Assembly (NCBI GenBank): GCA_964486765.1
Contig: CAZAOA010000002.1
Span: forward strand, 36,615 to 100,614
DNA from: CAZAOA01 sp964486765
GTDB lineage: Bacteria > Patescibacteriota > UBA1384 > XYA2-FULL-43-10
DNA length: 64,000 bases
Reading direction: 5' to 3'
The notes below the pieces were generated by a model. It saw nothing but the letters and a program-made list of their open reading frames with translations, was not told the origin of the DNA and made no database searches. Positions 41,499 through 48,952 of this stretch are shown in pieces. Each line of letters begins with the position of its first letter. Position 1 is the first letter of the stretch. A program made the translations under genes and the position numbers.

Positions 41499-43181
41499 TT
41501 GAACTCATCGTATTTTTTAAATTTATTAACAGATTTCTGGGTAAATAGTGTAATTGCAGGAACAATAGCAATAGTGGGTCTGACTCTTGCATACGCTGTT
41601 TACCAACAAAACAGAAAATCAGTAACTAACCAAACTATTGCAATATTATTTATCTCAATAGTTTTTTGGATAGTTTATGCTCATCTCGGTGATTCTAGTC
41701 TATTTAGGTCTTATTCATTATTATTCAACCGTATTGTATATGGAGCACTCTATTTTTGGGCATATGCATTATTTATGCTTGCGTTTGTTTTCCCAGAAGA
41801 CACAAGTAACATTAAAAAACCTGTTAGAATTGTGCTATTGTCATTTACAACAATTCTCGCCTTCATAGCAATCTTTACTGATAAATTTATCCTTACTGTT
41901 GAAAATCTTCAGTGGGGCGCTAACAATATCCCGGGAGCATGGAGCGATTTCTTTAGCTACTACATGATGGTTATGATGATACCGCTAGTCAGATTTATTT
42001 GGGTTTATAAAAAAGCTGGACAGTTACAAAGACGTCAATTAAAATTCTTTTTTCTTGGTTTGATTTTGTTTATTGTTGGAGTATTGGTAATTTATCTCGT
42101 TGTAAATCCGATTGTTGGTGATGAGCGATTCTACAGATATGGCAATTATTCAGCTGTTTTTTTTATAGCACTTACAGCATACGCGATACTAAAACATCAA
42201 CTCTTTAATATCAAACTAATTATTACCGAAACTGCAGTAATTTTGATATTAATCATCTCAGCAGTTCAAGTCGCTGCTTCAAGAAATCTAACCGAAGGGG
42301 TGCTAAGAGCTTTCTTTTTATTAATTATTGGTGCGGGAAGTTATATTTTAATCAGATCAGTAAAAAAAGAGATTAAACAAAGAGAACAAATAGAGCTTCT
42401 GGCACGAAATTTAAAGAAAGCCAATACAGAGCTTGAGATTTTGGGGGAAACCAAAGACGACTTTTTGAATGCTGCTTCACATGAACTTAACACTCCGATC
42501 TCGGCCATTGAGGGCTACCTCTCTATGATCTTGGATGAAGGAATGGGTGAAAAGTTAGGCCCTAAAAATACTAAGTATCTGACAACCGTTTATAATTCTT
42601 CAAAACGTTTGGCTCACTTGGTTGCCGACCTCTTGAATGTTTCTCGAATAGAGGCCGGAAGAGTACACATACTTTATACTGAAAACCAGATAGAGGATGT
42701 TGTTGAACAAGCAATAATGGAGATTAACTCTGAAGTATTGGCTCACAAACACAAACTTAACTTCAAAAAGCCAAAAGAAAAACTTCCGCTTGGATGGATC
42801 GATGCTCCCCGCATAACTGAAGTTGTTATAAATTTTATCGGCAATGCCATAAAGTACACACCAGACGGTGGCAAGATAGATGTAGAGGTTAAAAAGGTTG
42901 AAAATAATTTTCAAGTCTCTGTATCTGACAATGGAAAAGGAATTCCAAAAGAGAAGTATGACCGGATCTTTAGAAAATTTTCACAAGCAGAGATCACTCA
43001 AGATGAGAATAAGGGAACTGGACTTGGATTATTTATTTCAAAAAATCTTATCGAGATGCATAAAGGAAAGATATGGTTTGAAAGCACCGAAGGAAAAAGA
43101 ACTTCTTTCTTCTTTACGATTCCAATTCTAAACGAAAAACCGAAAGACGCCCACGAAGGCGAAGGGGCGGTACTAAAATAA
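41499..43181 (+). CDS. Sensor histidine kinase with 7TM N-terminal domain
   Basis: 560 residues from TTG 41499, preceded by AGGAGGGG. Seven hydrophobic helices (about 12-260) of the histidine-kinase N-terminal 7TM type, a short coiled coil, HisKA with ASHELNTPISAIEGY (phospho-His), N box INFIGNAIKYTP, G1 DNGKGIP and G2 GTGLGLFISKNL. No response regulator gene is adjacent. The last 13 codons (KDAHEGEGAVLK) form a sequence repeated at 44987-45025 and at the end of the methyltransferase gene, so the tail may have been acquired. Confidence 0.93.
   Translation: MNSSYFLNLLTDFWVNSVIAGTIAIVGLTLAYAVYQQNRKSVTNQTIAILFISIVFWIVYAHLGDSSLFRSYSLLFNRIVYGALYFWAYALFMLAFVFPEDTSNIKKPVRIVLLSFTTILAFIAIFTDKFILTVENLQWGANNIPGAWSDFFSYYMMVMMIPLVRFIWVYKKAGQLQRRQLKFFFLGLILFIVGVLVIYLVVNPIVGDERFYRYGNYSAVFFIALTAYAILKHQLFNIKLIITETAVILILIISAVQVAASRNLTEGVLRAFFLLIIGAGSYILIRSVKKEIKQREQIELLARNLKKANTELEILGETKDDFLNAASHELNTPISAIEGYLSMILDEGMGEKLGPKNTKYLTTVYNSSKRLAHLVADLLNVSRIEAGRVHILYTENQIEDVVEQAIMEINSEVLAHKHKLNFKKPKEKLPLGWIDAPRITEVVINFIGNAIKYTPDGGKIDVEVKKVENNFQVSVSDNGKGIPKEKYDRIFRKFSQAEITQDENKGTGLGLFISKNLIEMHKGKIWFESTEGKRTSFFFTIPILNEKPKDAHEGEGAVLK
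43143..43181 (+). repeat. KDAHEGEGAVLK tail repeat, copy 1
   Basis: 3' end of the histidine kinase gene. The same 36-39 bases with stop codon recur at 44987-45025 and 45768-45806, all in one orientation. Confidence 0.85.
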
Positions 43182-43215
43182 AGTAGTAAGTATTAAGTAT
43201 ACAGTACAGGAGATT

Positions 43216-43249
43216 TAATCGGTTCTGTCATTAAACCGATTGTTTTTTT
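43216..43249 (+). terminator. Terminator of the ThiF-MFS-PaaK-kinase operon
   Basis: AATCGGTT-ctgtcatt-AAACCGATT followed by GTTTTTTTG. The rest of 43250-43460 holds partial REP (CTGCCCGCC) and no gene that I can see. Confidence 0.85.
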
Positions 43250-43466
43250 GTTTTAATTCGAAATCGTAAACCTAAAAACCTATGTTCAGATATTAAAATA
43301 GACACCAATATATTATTCTTCGAGCCTGCCCGCCTCTCACCGTGCCACTTTCGTAGCTTTTGTGAAGGGTGGTAGCTTCAAGCGAAGTAGGGTCGAGAAG
43401 TTTACGTATCTGTAAGTTCTCGATAAAACTCGAACAATAAGGGTTTTAGATTCACGGTCGAAATGC

Positions 43467-43496
43467 TTGACACATTTGTCTGTTTAATTGTATATT
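43467..43496 (+). promoter_or_regulatory. Promoter of the glycine-rich protein gene
   Basis: TTGACA (43467-43472), 18 bases, TATATT (43491-43496). Confidence 0.75.
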
Positions 43497-43549
43497 GTGT
43501 TACAAGACATACCACTCGAAGTAAATCTTTAGCAAAGGAGACAAGGCAA

Positions 43550-43777
43550 GTGGCTAAGGGTGGAAAAGGTGGAAAAGGTGGTGGCGGACGTTTTGGCGGA
43601 GGTCATGGCGGAAGTGGACAAGGCGGAGGCAAAACCGGTGGCTCGGGTAACTCTAGCGGAGCAGGTAACAGTGGTAGGGGTGGTGGTCCCTCCCGTGGTG
43701 GATCTGGCGGTGGCGGAAAGAGTGGTGGATCTGGCGGTGGCGGAAAGAGTGGTGGATCTGGCGGTGGTAAGAAGTAA
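43550..43777 (+). CDS. Glycine-rich small basic protein
   Basis: 75 residues from GTG 43550, chosen because AAAGGAG stands nine bases upstream and the promoter lies inside the longer frame. Well over half is glycine, with Lys, Ser and a few Arg, and no Cys or hydrophobic segment. The C-terminal half is a tandem nine-residue repeat, GGSGGGGKS. It may be a disordered nucleic-acid-binding or secreted protein, or a precursor peptide for the M16 peptidase encoded next; none of these can be shown. G+C rich with its own hairpin terminator. Confidence 0.7.
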   Translation: MAKGGKGGKGGGGRFGGGHGGSGQGGGKTGGSGNSSGAGNSGRGGGPSRGGSGGGGKSGGSGGGGKSGGSGGGKK

Positions 43778-43788
43778 CGACATGAAGT

Positions 43789-43816
43789 GCCCGCGAGGGA
43801 GGTGTACTGCCTCCCT
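43789..43816 (+). terminator. Hairpin after the glycine-rich gene
   Basis: GCGAGGGAGG-tgtactg-CCTCCCTCGC, ten perfect pairs, no T run. Confidence 0.75.
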
Positions 43817-43828
43817 CGCATCATAAAT

Positions 43829-44974
43829 ATGAAGCAAACAATAACGGCTTTAATACGCCCAAGATTAAATTTATCAAATCCAAACAATCAACTGAATCAT
43901 CTGATTGAACATATTTTTTTGTCTGACAGGAGACAGCAACAAATTGGAATGAAAAGTTTTTGGAACGATGAATTAATTGATTATGATGGATACACATCTG
44001 AACTTTATATGTCAGAACATTATATTTCAAGCATAAAATTAAAACAAAAAATTAAAAAAAATGCATTAGATAATAAACAAAAATTATTTCTTCAAAAAGT
44101 AAATACTAAAAAACAAGTGAATATATTGAAAGAAGAGCTTTTAGAAAACAATTATGACAATGTAACAATCAGTGAATATTATGATCGGTCAATATATAAG
44201 AAAGATTCTCCGTCGATTGTTCAACCATGGTTTGATATTAGTAGTATTAGAAATGCAACTAACAAAACAATAAAAAATGTTTTTGACAAATACTCTTTGC
44301 CAACACATCTTATTCAATTAGAACATGACAAATATTGTGTTCCCAAAATGGATGCTCTCAATAAAAACAAAATAAAAAGTGGTGTTAGGGAAATTGTATT
44401 AACTCACCCTGATCAGTCAACAAAAGCAAGTGATATAACTGTGGTTATTCCTTATAATGACATTAAAATAGATATGTACAGTCTAGTAGTTTTTGTACAG
44501 TTTATGATTGATGGCCGTTTTGGTTATTTAGTTAAGAACATGATAGAAGATAAAGGCATAGTTTATCGAGTTAATATGTATCTAAATATGTATAATGACT
44601 CAATCGAAATATCTTTTTCGTGTTCAAAAGGCAACATTAACAAATGTTTACAACTAATTAAAGAAGGATTTGATGCTTATAGTAATATTGACAGAGATAC
44701 CTTAACAAAGATTATCAAACGACTTGACATTAAATACCAACTGGAGTGGGGTAATGTTAGTGATTATGCCTTATTCTATATTGAAGAAGTCGTCCTTAGC
44801 AATATGAACTTGTCTCCTAAAGAGAGAATAAAAATGATGTATAAAAAATCAATACCCGAATGCAAAAAAGACGGAATTAGTTTAGCTGAAGCATTAAATA
44901 ACAAATCAATTATTGTTCATATCAATTATTCCAATAAAACAAGCTCAAAATATTTGTCTAAATCATTCTACTAA
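43829..44974 (+). CDS. M16-family (pitrilysin-like) zinc peptidase
   Basis: 381 residues from ATG 43829; an upstream start at 43787 would lie in the preceding hairpin. The inverted zinc motif is intact: H24-LI-E27-H28 with the third ligand Glu103 75 residues on (ILKEEL). The second M16 half-domain shows YSLVVFVQFMIDGRFGYLVKNMIEDKGIVYRVNMY (about 220-255), the usual partner region. M16B peptidases degrade or mature small peptides inside a chamber of two subunits. Strongly AT-rich codon use, unlike the glycine-rich gene before it. It lies between two copies of the tail repeat. Confidence 0.85.
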   Translation: MKQTITALIRPRLNLSNPNNQLNHLIEHIFLSDRRQQQIGMKSFWNDELIDYDGYTSELYMSEHYISSIKLKQKIKKNALDNKQKLFLQKVNTKKQVNILKEELLENNYDNVTISEYYDRSIYKKDSPSIVQPWFDISSIRNATNKTIKNVFDKYSLPTHLIQLEHDKYCVPKMDALNKNKIKSGVREIVLTHPDQSTKASDITVVIPYNDIKIDMYSLVVFVQFMIDGRFGYLVKNMIEDKGIVYRVNMYLNMYNDSIEISFSCSKGNINKCLQLIKEGFDAYSNIDRDTLTKIIKRLDIKYQLEWGNVSDYALFYIEEVVLSNMNLSPKERIKMMYKKSIPECKKDGISLAEALNNKSIIVHINYSNKTSSKYLSKSFY

Positions 44975-44986
44975 TATTTTTTTCAA

Positions 44987-45025
44987 AAAGACGCCCATGA
45001 AGGAGAAGGGGCGGTGTTGAAATAG
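44987..45025 (+). repeat. KDAHEGEGAVLK tail repeat, copy 2
   Basis: Lies 12 bases after the M16 stop codon, in an intergenic position, but still reads in frame as QKDAHEGEGAVLK-stop. It is a detached gene tail. Confidence 0.85.
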
Positions 45026-45101
45026 CATTGAGAGCCCTAATATTGATTCCTTTTTCAGATGAGGCCGATAATACTAATGTTTACTGATATGTTATTGTCA
45101 T

Positions 45102-45806
45102 ATGGATATAGATAAATACTATGGAGCAAATGGAAGCTATCTAAACGATCACCGTGATTATTTTTCTGATGAACGCCTTTTCTATGAAGTCGGCTTTATC
45201 ATCAAATCACTTGATCTTGATAAAAATGATAAAATCCTTGATTTAGCATGTGGGGATGGTCGTCATACAATAGAACTAAAAAAGAGGGGTTACAACATTG
45301 ATGGTGTCGACTTCTCAGATCACCTGATTGGTCTTGCCAAAAAAAATGCAAAAGAAGCCAAACTAAATATTAATTTTTTCGTTCGAGACGTACACAAGCT
45401 CAATCTTCTAAATAAATATGATAAAGAAATACTGTTTTTCTCAGAATTCGGACAATACAACCACAATTTGGCATTAAAAAATATATATCTTTCTTTAACA
45501 TCTAATGGGCAACTTCTTTTAGATATTGACTCAATACCCAGACTAACTAATTATTTAGAAAGCAATCCTGACTCAAGCTATTCATTCAACAAAGACAAGT
45601 CTCTTTTAAGCAATAAAGAATCTGACGAAGAAATAAAATACTTTACTTTATCACAAATCACAAAACTTTTTATCCAAAATAGATTTACTATTTTCAAGTC
45701 TTTTGGAAATTATAATGGCGATACGTACAACGACAGTGATAGTAAAAGACTGATAGTGGTAGCTCAAAAAGACCCCAACAAAGGCGAAGGGGTGGTGTTG
45801 AAATAG
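45102..45806 (+). CDS. SAM-dependent methyltransferase
   Basis: 234 residues. Class I Rossmann methyltransferase with motif I ILDLACGDGRHTIELKKRGYNIDGVDFSDHLIGLAKKNAKEAKLNINFFVRDV (about 45-97), a post-I acid and LLLDIDSIP. Substrate unknown; the YDKEILFFSEFGQYN region resembles small-molecule or lipid-type enzymes. It ends in AQKDPNKGEGVVLK, the third copy of the tail repeat, in frame. Confidence 0.88.
   Translation: MDIDKYYGANGSYLNDHRDYFSDERLFYEVGFIIKSLDLDKNDKILDLACGDGRHTIELKKRGYNIDGVDFSDHLIGLAKKNAKEAKLNINFFVRDVHKLNLLNKYDKEILFFSEFGQYNHNLALKNIYLSLTSNGQLLLDIDSIPRLTNYLESNPDSSYSFNKDKSLLSNKESDEEIKYFTLSQITKLFIQNRFTIFKSFGNYNGDTYNDSDSKRLIVVAQKDPNKGEGVVLK
45768..45806 (+). repeat. KDAHEGEGAVLK tail repeat, copy 3
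   Basis: In-frame 3' end of the methyltransferase gene (KDPNKGEGVVLK-stop). Confidence 0.8.
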
Positions 45807-45811
45807 TATTA

Positions 45812-46228
45812 TTATTGCTTTTCAACTAATAATTGCTTTGCTTTTTCTGGATATACATTTTCCATACTTTTCAGCTTTTCTTTGTTTATCCAAACCAACT
45901 TATAACTGTTTTGTTCTGAATGGATCTCTGGACCACTGGAATTCCACTTTGGTTTTCCTTCGAAATCATCGATAGCATAGTAGATGTGTTTTTGGAGATT
46001 ATCTCGACGTGGATCCTTCTCCTCAAATTCAAATGCCACTTTTACATTTTCAATATTTATTCCGATCTCTTCTTTAATTTCTCGTTTTATCGCATCAGTG
46101 CTAGATTCCCCGTCTTCTATGCCTCCACCCGGAAATACAAAATACTCCTTTTCATCTTTGATTCGATAAATAAGGAGAACTTTATTATCTCTTTCTATAA
46201 TTGCCGATACCCTAATTCTCATTTTCAA
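45812..46228 (-). CDS. Nudix hydrolase
   Basis: 138 residues. The full Nudix box GGIEDGESSTDAIKREIKEEIGI (about 35-57) fits GX5EX7REUXEEXGU. It would hydrolyse a nucleoside diphosphate linked to another group. Convergent with the methyltransferase gene, which ends five bases away. Confidence 0.93.
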   Translation of the reverse strand: MKMRIRVSAIIERDNKVLLIYRIKDEKEYFVFPGGGIEDGESSTDAIKREIKEEIGINIENVKVAFEFEEKDPRRDNLQKHIYYAIDDFEGKPKWNSSGPEIHSEQNSYKLVWINKEKLKSMENVYPEKAKQLLVEKQ

Positions 46229-46243
46229 ATTTTTCCAGCTTTC

Positions 46244-46525
46244 TTAAGAACTCACCCAAAATGAATGCTTCCAGCTTTCCACTTTCACTTTTAAGTTGTG
46301 ATTCTTGCCAAACTTGTACTTGTCTGCTACTACCAGTTCAACATCTTGATTTGTGAATTCATTTTTTGATTGTGCAAAAATTCTTAGTTTTTCTAAATTC
46401 TCTTTAAGTTGTCTTGAATTTCCCCTCGACTCAAAACCAGCATTTCTTTTTCTCCCACCTTCAACAACTGTCGCGATTAGGTATCCAACTATAACTCCAC
46501 CAAACCCCGCTAAAATATAGTACAT
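46244..46525 (-). CDS. Small membrane-anchored protein
   Basis: 93 residues: one N-terminal membrane helix with glycines (2-22), then a charged helical segment and a basic beta-like end. It starts at ATG 46525 with AGGAGG upstream. The soluble part (KENLEKLRIFAQSKNEFTNQDVELVVADKY) resembles a winged-helix-like fragment, but I cannot assign a family. Lies 15 bases before the Nudix gene on the same strand. Confidence 0.7.
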   Translation of the reverse strand: MYYILAGFGGVIVGYLIATVVEGGRKRNAGFESRGNSRQLKENLEKLRIFAQSKNEFTNQDVELVVADKYKFGKNHNLKVKVESWKHSFWVSS

Positions 46526-46584
46526 CTTCCTCCTAGTAAATTCTGCAATCCGTACTTGACAACGGCGTCAGCCTGATAATATTA

Positions 46585-47334
46585 TTATCTCAAACTATCA
46601 ACCACTTTGCCATTCAGCATAATTTTATTATCTTTATATGTATAATGTTTTATACTCTTCATGTTCGCCCTAGTACAATAGATGCTTATCGAAATTCTTC
46701 TGATATTAGAGCTAACTTGTACTGTTGTCTCATCTGATCTATTAATTTCAGAAGCAGACAGCTCTATCACTTTACTAATCACCTTTCTCCAATTTTTGTA
46801 GCTTGAGATTTTTGACCATTTCTCATGATGTTCTTGTTGGTAATCTATGGATATTTGGTCGCTTTCATTTGGTAATTGTTTCATCAGTTGTTCTTTACGA
46901 ATTTGTGAATATGCAAAGATCTGTATCGACTTCCTGACCTCTTTACCATCATAATCTAAATAATATGTTACATTCTCAACCACGCCATCAGATGACCATT
47001 CTTTTGCTTTATTTTTTGCGTACTTTTCAACCATTCCCATGAAAGAACTTGAAGGGATTTCTTTTAATAATATTAAAACATAGTCTTTAGACTTTTTTTC
47101 ATAACTTATTATATTATTTGAAATATAGTTTTCCGATACCCTTCCTATTAATTGTCTGATAAAAAGATACAAAACGGCGATAAGAGATAGTAGCGAAAAT
47201 ATGGCTATGAGCCAGTTGATAAGCGGATTTGAGATTTTCTTCGCCAAAGATGATACTCCGAGTAGACTCCACCAAAAATACGCTTTTGGACCCTGATCCC
47301 ACAACATTTTTGTAATATCTTTAATTAATTTCAT
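46585..47334 (-). CDS. Hypothetical membrane-anchored protein
   Basis: 249 residues from ATG 47334; the longer frame to 47472 crosses the promoter of the divergent gene. Two hydrophobic segments near the N-terminus (about 15-30 and 38-60), then a cytosolic mixed alpha/beta region. No motif recognised. AT-rich. Confidence 0.55.
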   Translation of the reverse strand: MKLIKDITKMLWDQGPKAYFWWSLLGVSSLAKKISNPLINWLIAIFSLLSLIAVLYLFIRQLIGRVSENYISNNIISYEKKSKDYVLILLKEIPSSSFMGMVEKYAKNKAKEWSSDGVVENVTYYLDYDGKEVRKSIQIFAYSQIRKEQLMKQLPNESDQISIDYQQEHHEKWSKISSYKNWRKVISKVIELSASEINRSDETTVQVSSNIRRISISIYCTRANMKSIKHYTYKDNKIMLNGKVVDSLR

Positions 47335-47377
47335 AGCCTCATCGTAACAATTCCAAATTCCAAGTGCAAGGTTTTGA

Positions 47378-47406
47378 TTGATTGATATATACTTATGTGG
47401 TATCAT
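47378..47406 (+). promoter_or_regulatory. Promoter of the 47438 gene
   Basis: TTGATT (47378-47383), 17 bases, TATCAT (47401-47406); AAAGGAG before the ATG. Confidence 0.7.
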
Positions 47407-47437
47407 AATGCATGAGAGGGAAAGGAGCTGGTAATCC

Positions 47438-47938
47438 ATGGATTTGCATTCATCTGTCCGCGTTATGGACACTGGTCACTTTCTTCATGGTTACGAAGGC
47501 ACAGTAATCATAATTGATGGTCACGATAAAGAGATTTCTTACACTGTTCAATTTGGAGAAGAGACCCATTACAAGATGCGTGCTCACCCACTCTCTAATA
47601 TCTTCATTGACGAGTTTGGTCTTTTCGTCGCCTTCCTGCTGGAACATCAGCTCGAAGTAATCGAAGCAAAAGATGAAGCTATCGTTGTGAAAAGACACTT
47701 CTCCCGAAAGTTTTCGGTGGTGCAACTTGTGGTATCACTACTTGTAGGGATTATTGTCGGTGGTGTAGTTGGCATATGTATGTCGACCGCTCTGCTGGCG
47801 ATCTTCTCTCCGCCACAATTGATAACCATTGTAGGATGCATCTGCATAACCACTGCAACGGTTTATCATCTGTTCCATAAACTGGCGGTAAATAGAGGGA
47901 TGATCGATCCAAGAACCGAGCCTAGCGATCATAGCTAG
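47438..47938 (+). CDS. KOW/SH3-like and two-helix membrane protein with 3' ribozyme
   Basis: 166 residues. The N-terminal part (about 8-55, GHFLHGYEGTVIIIDGHDKEISYTVQFGEETHYKMRAHPLSNI) resembles a KOW/SH3-like barrel. Two hydrophobic helices follow (about 92-116 and 122-146), probably a hairpin in the membrane. Function unknown. Start ATG 47438 has AAAGGAG upstream. G+C richer than the neighbours. The stop codon is only three bases from a complete hammerhead ribozyme, the same arrangement as in zone A. Confidence 0.7.
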   Translation: MDLHSSVRVMDTGHFLHGYEGTVIIIDGHDKEISYTVQFGEETHYKMRAHPLSNIFIDEFGLFVAFLLEHQLEVIEAKDEAIVVKRHFSRKFSVVQLVVSLLVGIIVGGVVGICMSTALLAIFSPPQLITIVGCICITTATVYHLFHKLAVNRGMIDPRTEPSDHS

Positions 47939-47941
47939 GCC

Positions 47942-47991
47942 CGCGTCAACATAAAATGTTCTGATGAGTCGTAGAAACGCGACGAAACGCG
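47942..47991 (+). ncRNA. Type III hammerhead ribozyme 3
   Basis: CGCG (47942-47945), cleavage triplet GUC with the cut after C47947, stem I AACAU/AUGUU (47948-47952 with 47956-47960, loop AAA), CUGAUGA (47961-47967), stem II GUCGU/GCGAC (47968-47972 with 47979-47983), GAAA (47984-47987), CGCG (47988-47991) closing stem III. All core bases fit. Stems differ from ribozymes 1 and 2, so it is not a recent copy, yet it occupies the same place after an accessory gene. Confidence 0.95.
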
Positions 47992-48035
47992 AAATGAGCT
48001 ACTTTAATCAATTTCATAATAATGATTGATCTCCC

Positions 48036-48064
48036 ACTACCCTACTACGTAGTACGGTAGTGTT
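48036..48064. repeat. Palindrome downstream of ribozyme 3
   Basis: CACTACC-ctactacgtagtac-GGTAGTG with a further TACTACGTAGTA core. Its position after the ribozyme matches the hairpin in repeat A after ribozyme 1. Confidence 0.65.
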
Positions 48065-48078
48065 ATAGTTGTTTAACA

Positions 48079-48107
48079 TTGACAATGTTGTTTTGTTGTG
48101 CTAGGAT
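48079..48107 (+). promoter_or_regulatory. Promoter of the 48163 gene
   Basis: TTGACA (48079-48084), 17 bases, TAGGAT (48102-48107). Confidence 0.75.
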
Positions 48108-48162
48108 AATCTTGTCGGAAATCGCATAACGCGAAAACGCTGGCCATAACAGGAGACTCCTA

Positions 48163-48699
48163 GTGACATTGAAAGTCGGCCATGAGCTAATCGTTAAGTC
48201 TGGAGCTTCCTTCTTGGAAGCTTTCGCCTTAATCGAGAGTCAGACCAAGGAGTTGCCGGTAGGTTTTGACCTACGACGCTTTGATTCTCTCTGGACGAGC
48301 CACTTGTTCGCTCGTCGACACGAGATCATTCCCGACGAACACATTGACGCAATCATCCGGCTCGTTATGGACGTAGAGTCGGCGCGTAAGGCCTACTGGA
48401 GCAACTTCGCTGTCTTTTTCCTTCTGGCTCACGACGTGACTGCAGAACAGATCAAGGAGTATGCGGAAATGAACGGGCACACCGTTGTTGAGGTGAAGGA
48501 TCCAGAGGTTGACGATCCACCCATCCAGGTCATGACCCTGAAGTGTAAGGTGTTGTATGACATGCTTTCCGGATGGGTCTTCATCACCCCAGGCGAAATG
48601 CTTCGAGCAGCCATCAGAGCCGGCATGAGTCGTGACCACGCTCCCGGTTGTTCCTTCGGCGAACAGACTGGCGATGATGAAAGCGTCAGTCCTAACTAG
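48163..48699 (+). CDS. Hypothetical 178-aa accessory protein
   Basis: Starts at GTG 48163 with AGGAGA upstream. Soluble, largely helical, acidic C-terminus (EQTGDDESVSPN). No recognised domain. G+C rich, own promoter and terminator, in the same style as the zone A cassettes. It is the last gene of the island before dnaK. No ribozyme follows it. Confidence 0.7.
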   Translation: MTLKVGHELIVKSGASFLEAFALIESQTKELPVGFDLRRFDSLWTSHLFARRHEIIPDEHIDAIIRLVMDVESARKAYWSNFAVFFLLAHDVTAEQIKEYAEMNGHTVVEVKDPEVDDPPIQVMTLKCKVLYDMLSGWVFITPGEMLRAAIRAGMSRDHAPGCSFGEQTGDDESVSPN

Positions 48700-48720
48700 C
48701 CGAAACCCTATATGAACCCA

Positions 48721-48757
48721 GCGCCCTGCTCCTTGTGAGCGGGGTGACTGCTTTTTA
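48721..48757 (+). terminator. Terminator of the 48163 gene
   Basis: CCCTGCTC-cttgt-GAGCGGGG followed by a CTTTTTAT run. Confidence 0.75.
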
Positions 48758-48810
48758 TAAGGACTGGACTATATTTTCCAGATATATACTATATATATTG
48801 TAAATCCCTC

Positions 48811-48844
48811 TTGACATTATGTAAAGTTTGCTTTACATTATAAT
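48811..48844 (+). promoter_or_regulatory. dnaK promoter with overlapping perfect palindrome
   Basis: TTGACA (48811-48816) with TACATT 17 bases on, or TATAAT at 48839-48844. ATGTAAAG-tttg-CTTTACAT (48819-48838) lies between the boxes, where a repressor would block RNA polymerase. It is not the CIRCE sequence. Confidence 0.7.
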
Positions 48845-48952
48845 AGTATCGGGGTAAAAGTATACAGTATTAAGGGATGGATTTAATTAAATTAAATATT
48901 ATTTACTGGATTCCAGCTTAAGCCTGGAATGACAGATAAAGGAGAAGAAAAC

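Noticed and set aside
43529..43837. Long minus-strand reading frame opposite the glycine-rich gene
   Set aside because: It is a by-product of the repetitive G-rich coding sequence; promoter and ribosome site belong to the plus strand.
48811..48844. CIRCE/HrcA operator at dnaK
   Set aside because: The palindrome has no TTAGCACTC/GAGTGCTAA arms and its spacer is four bases, not nine.
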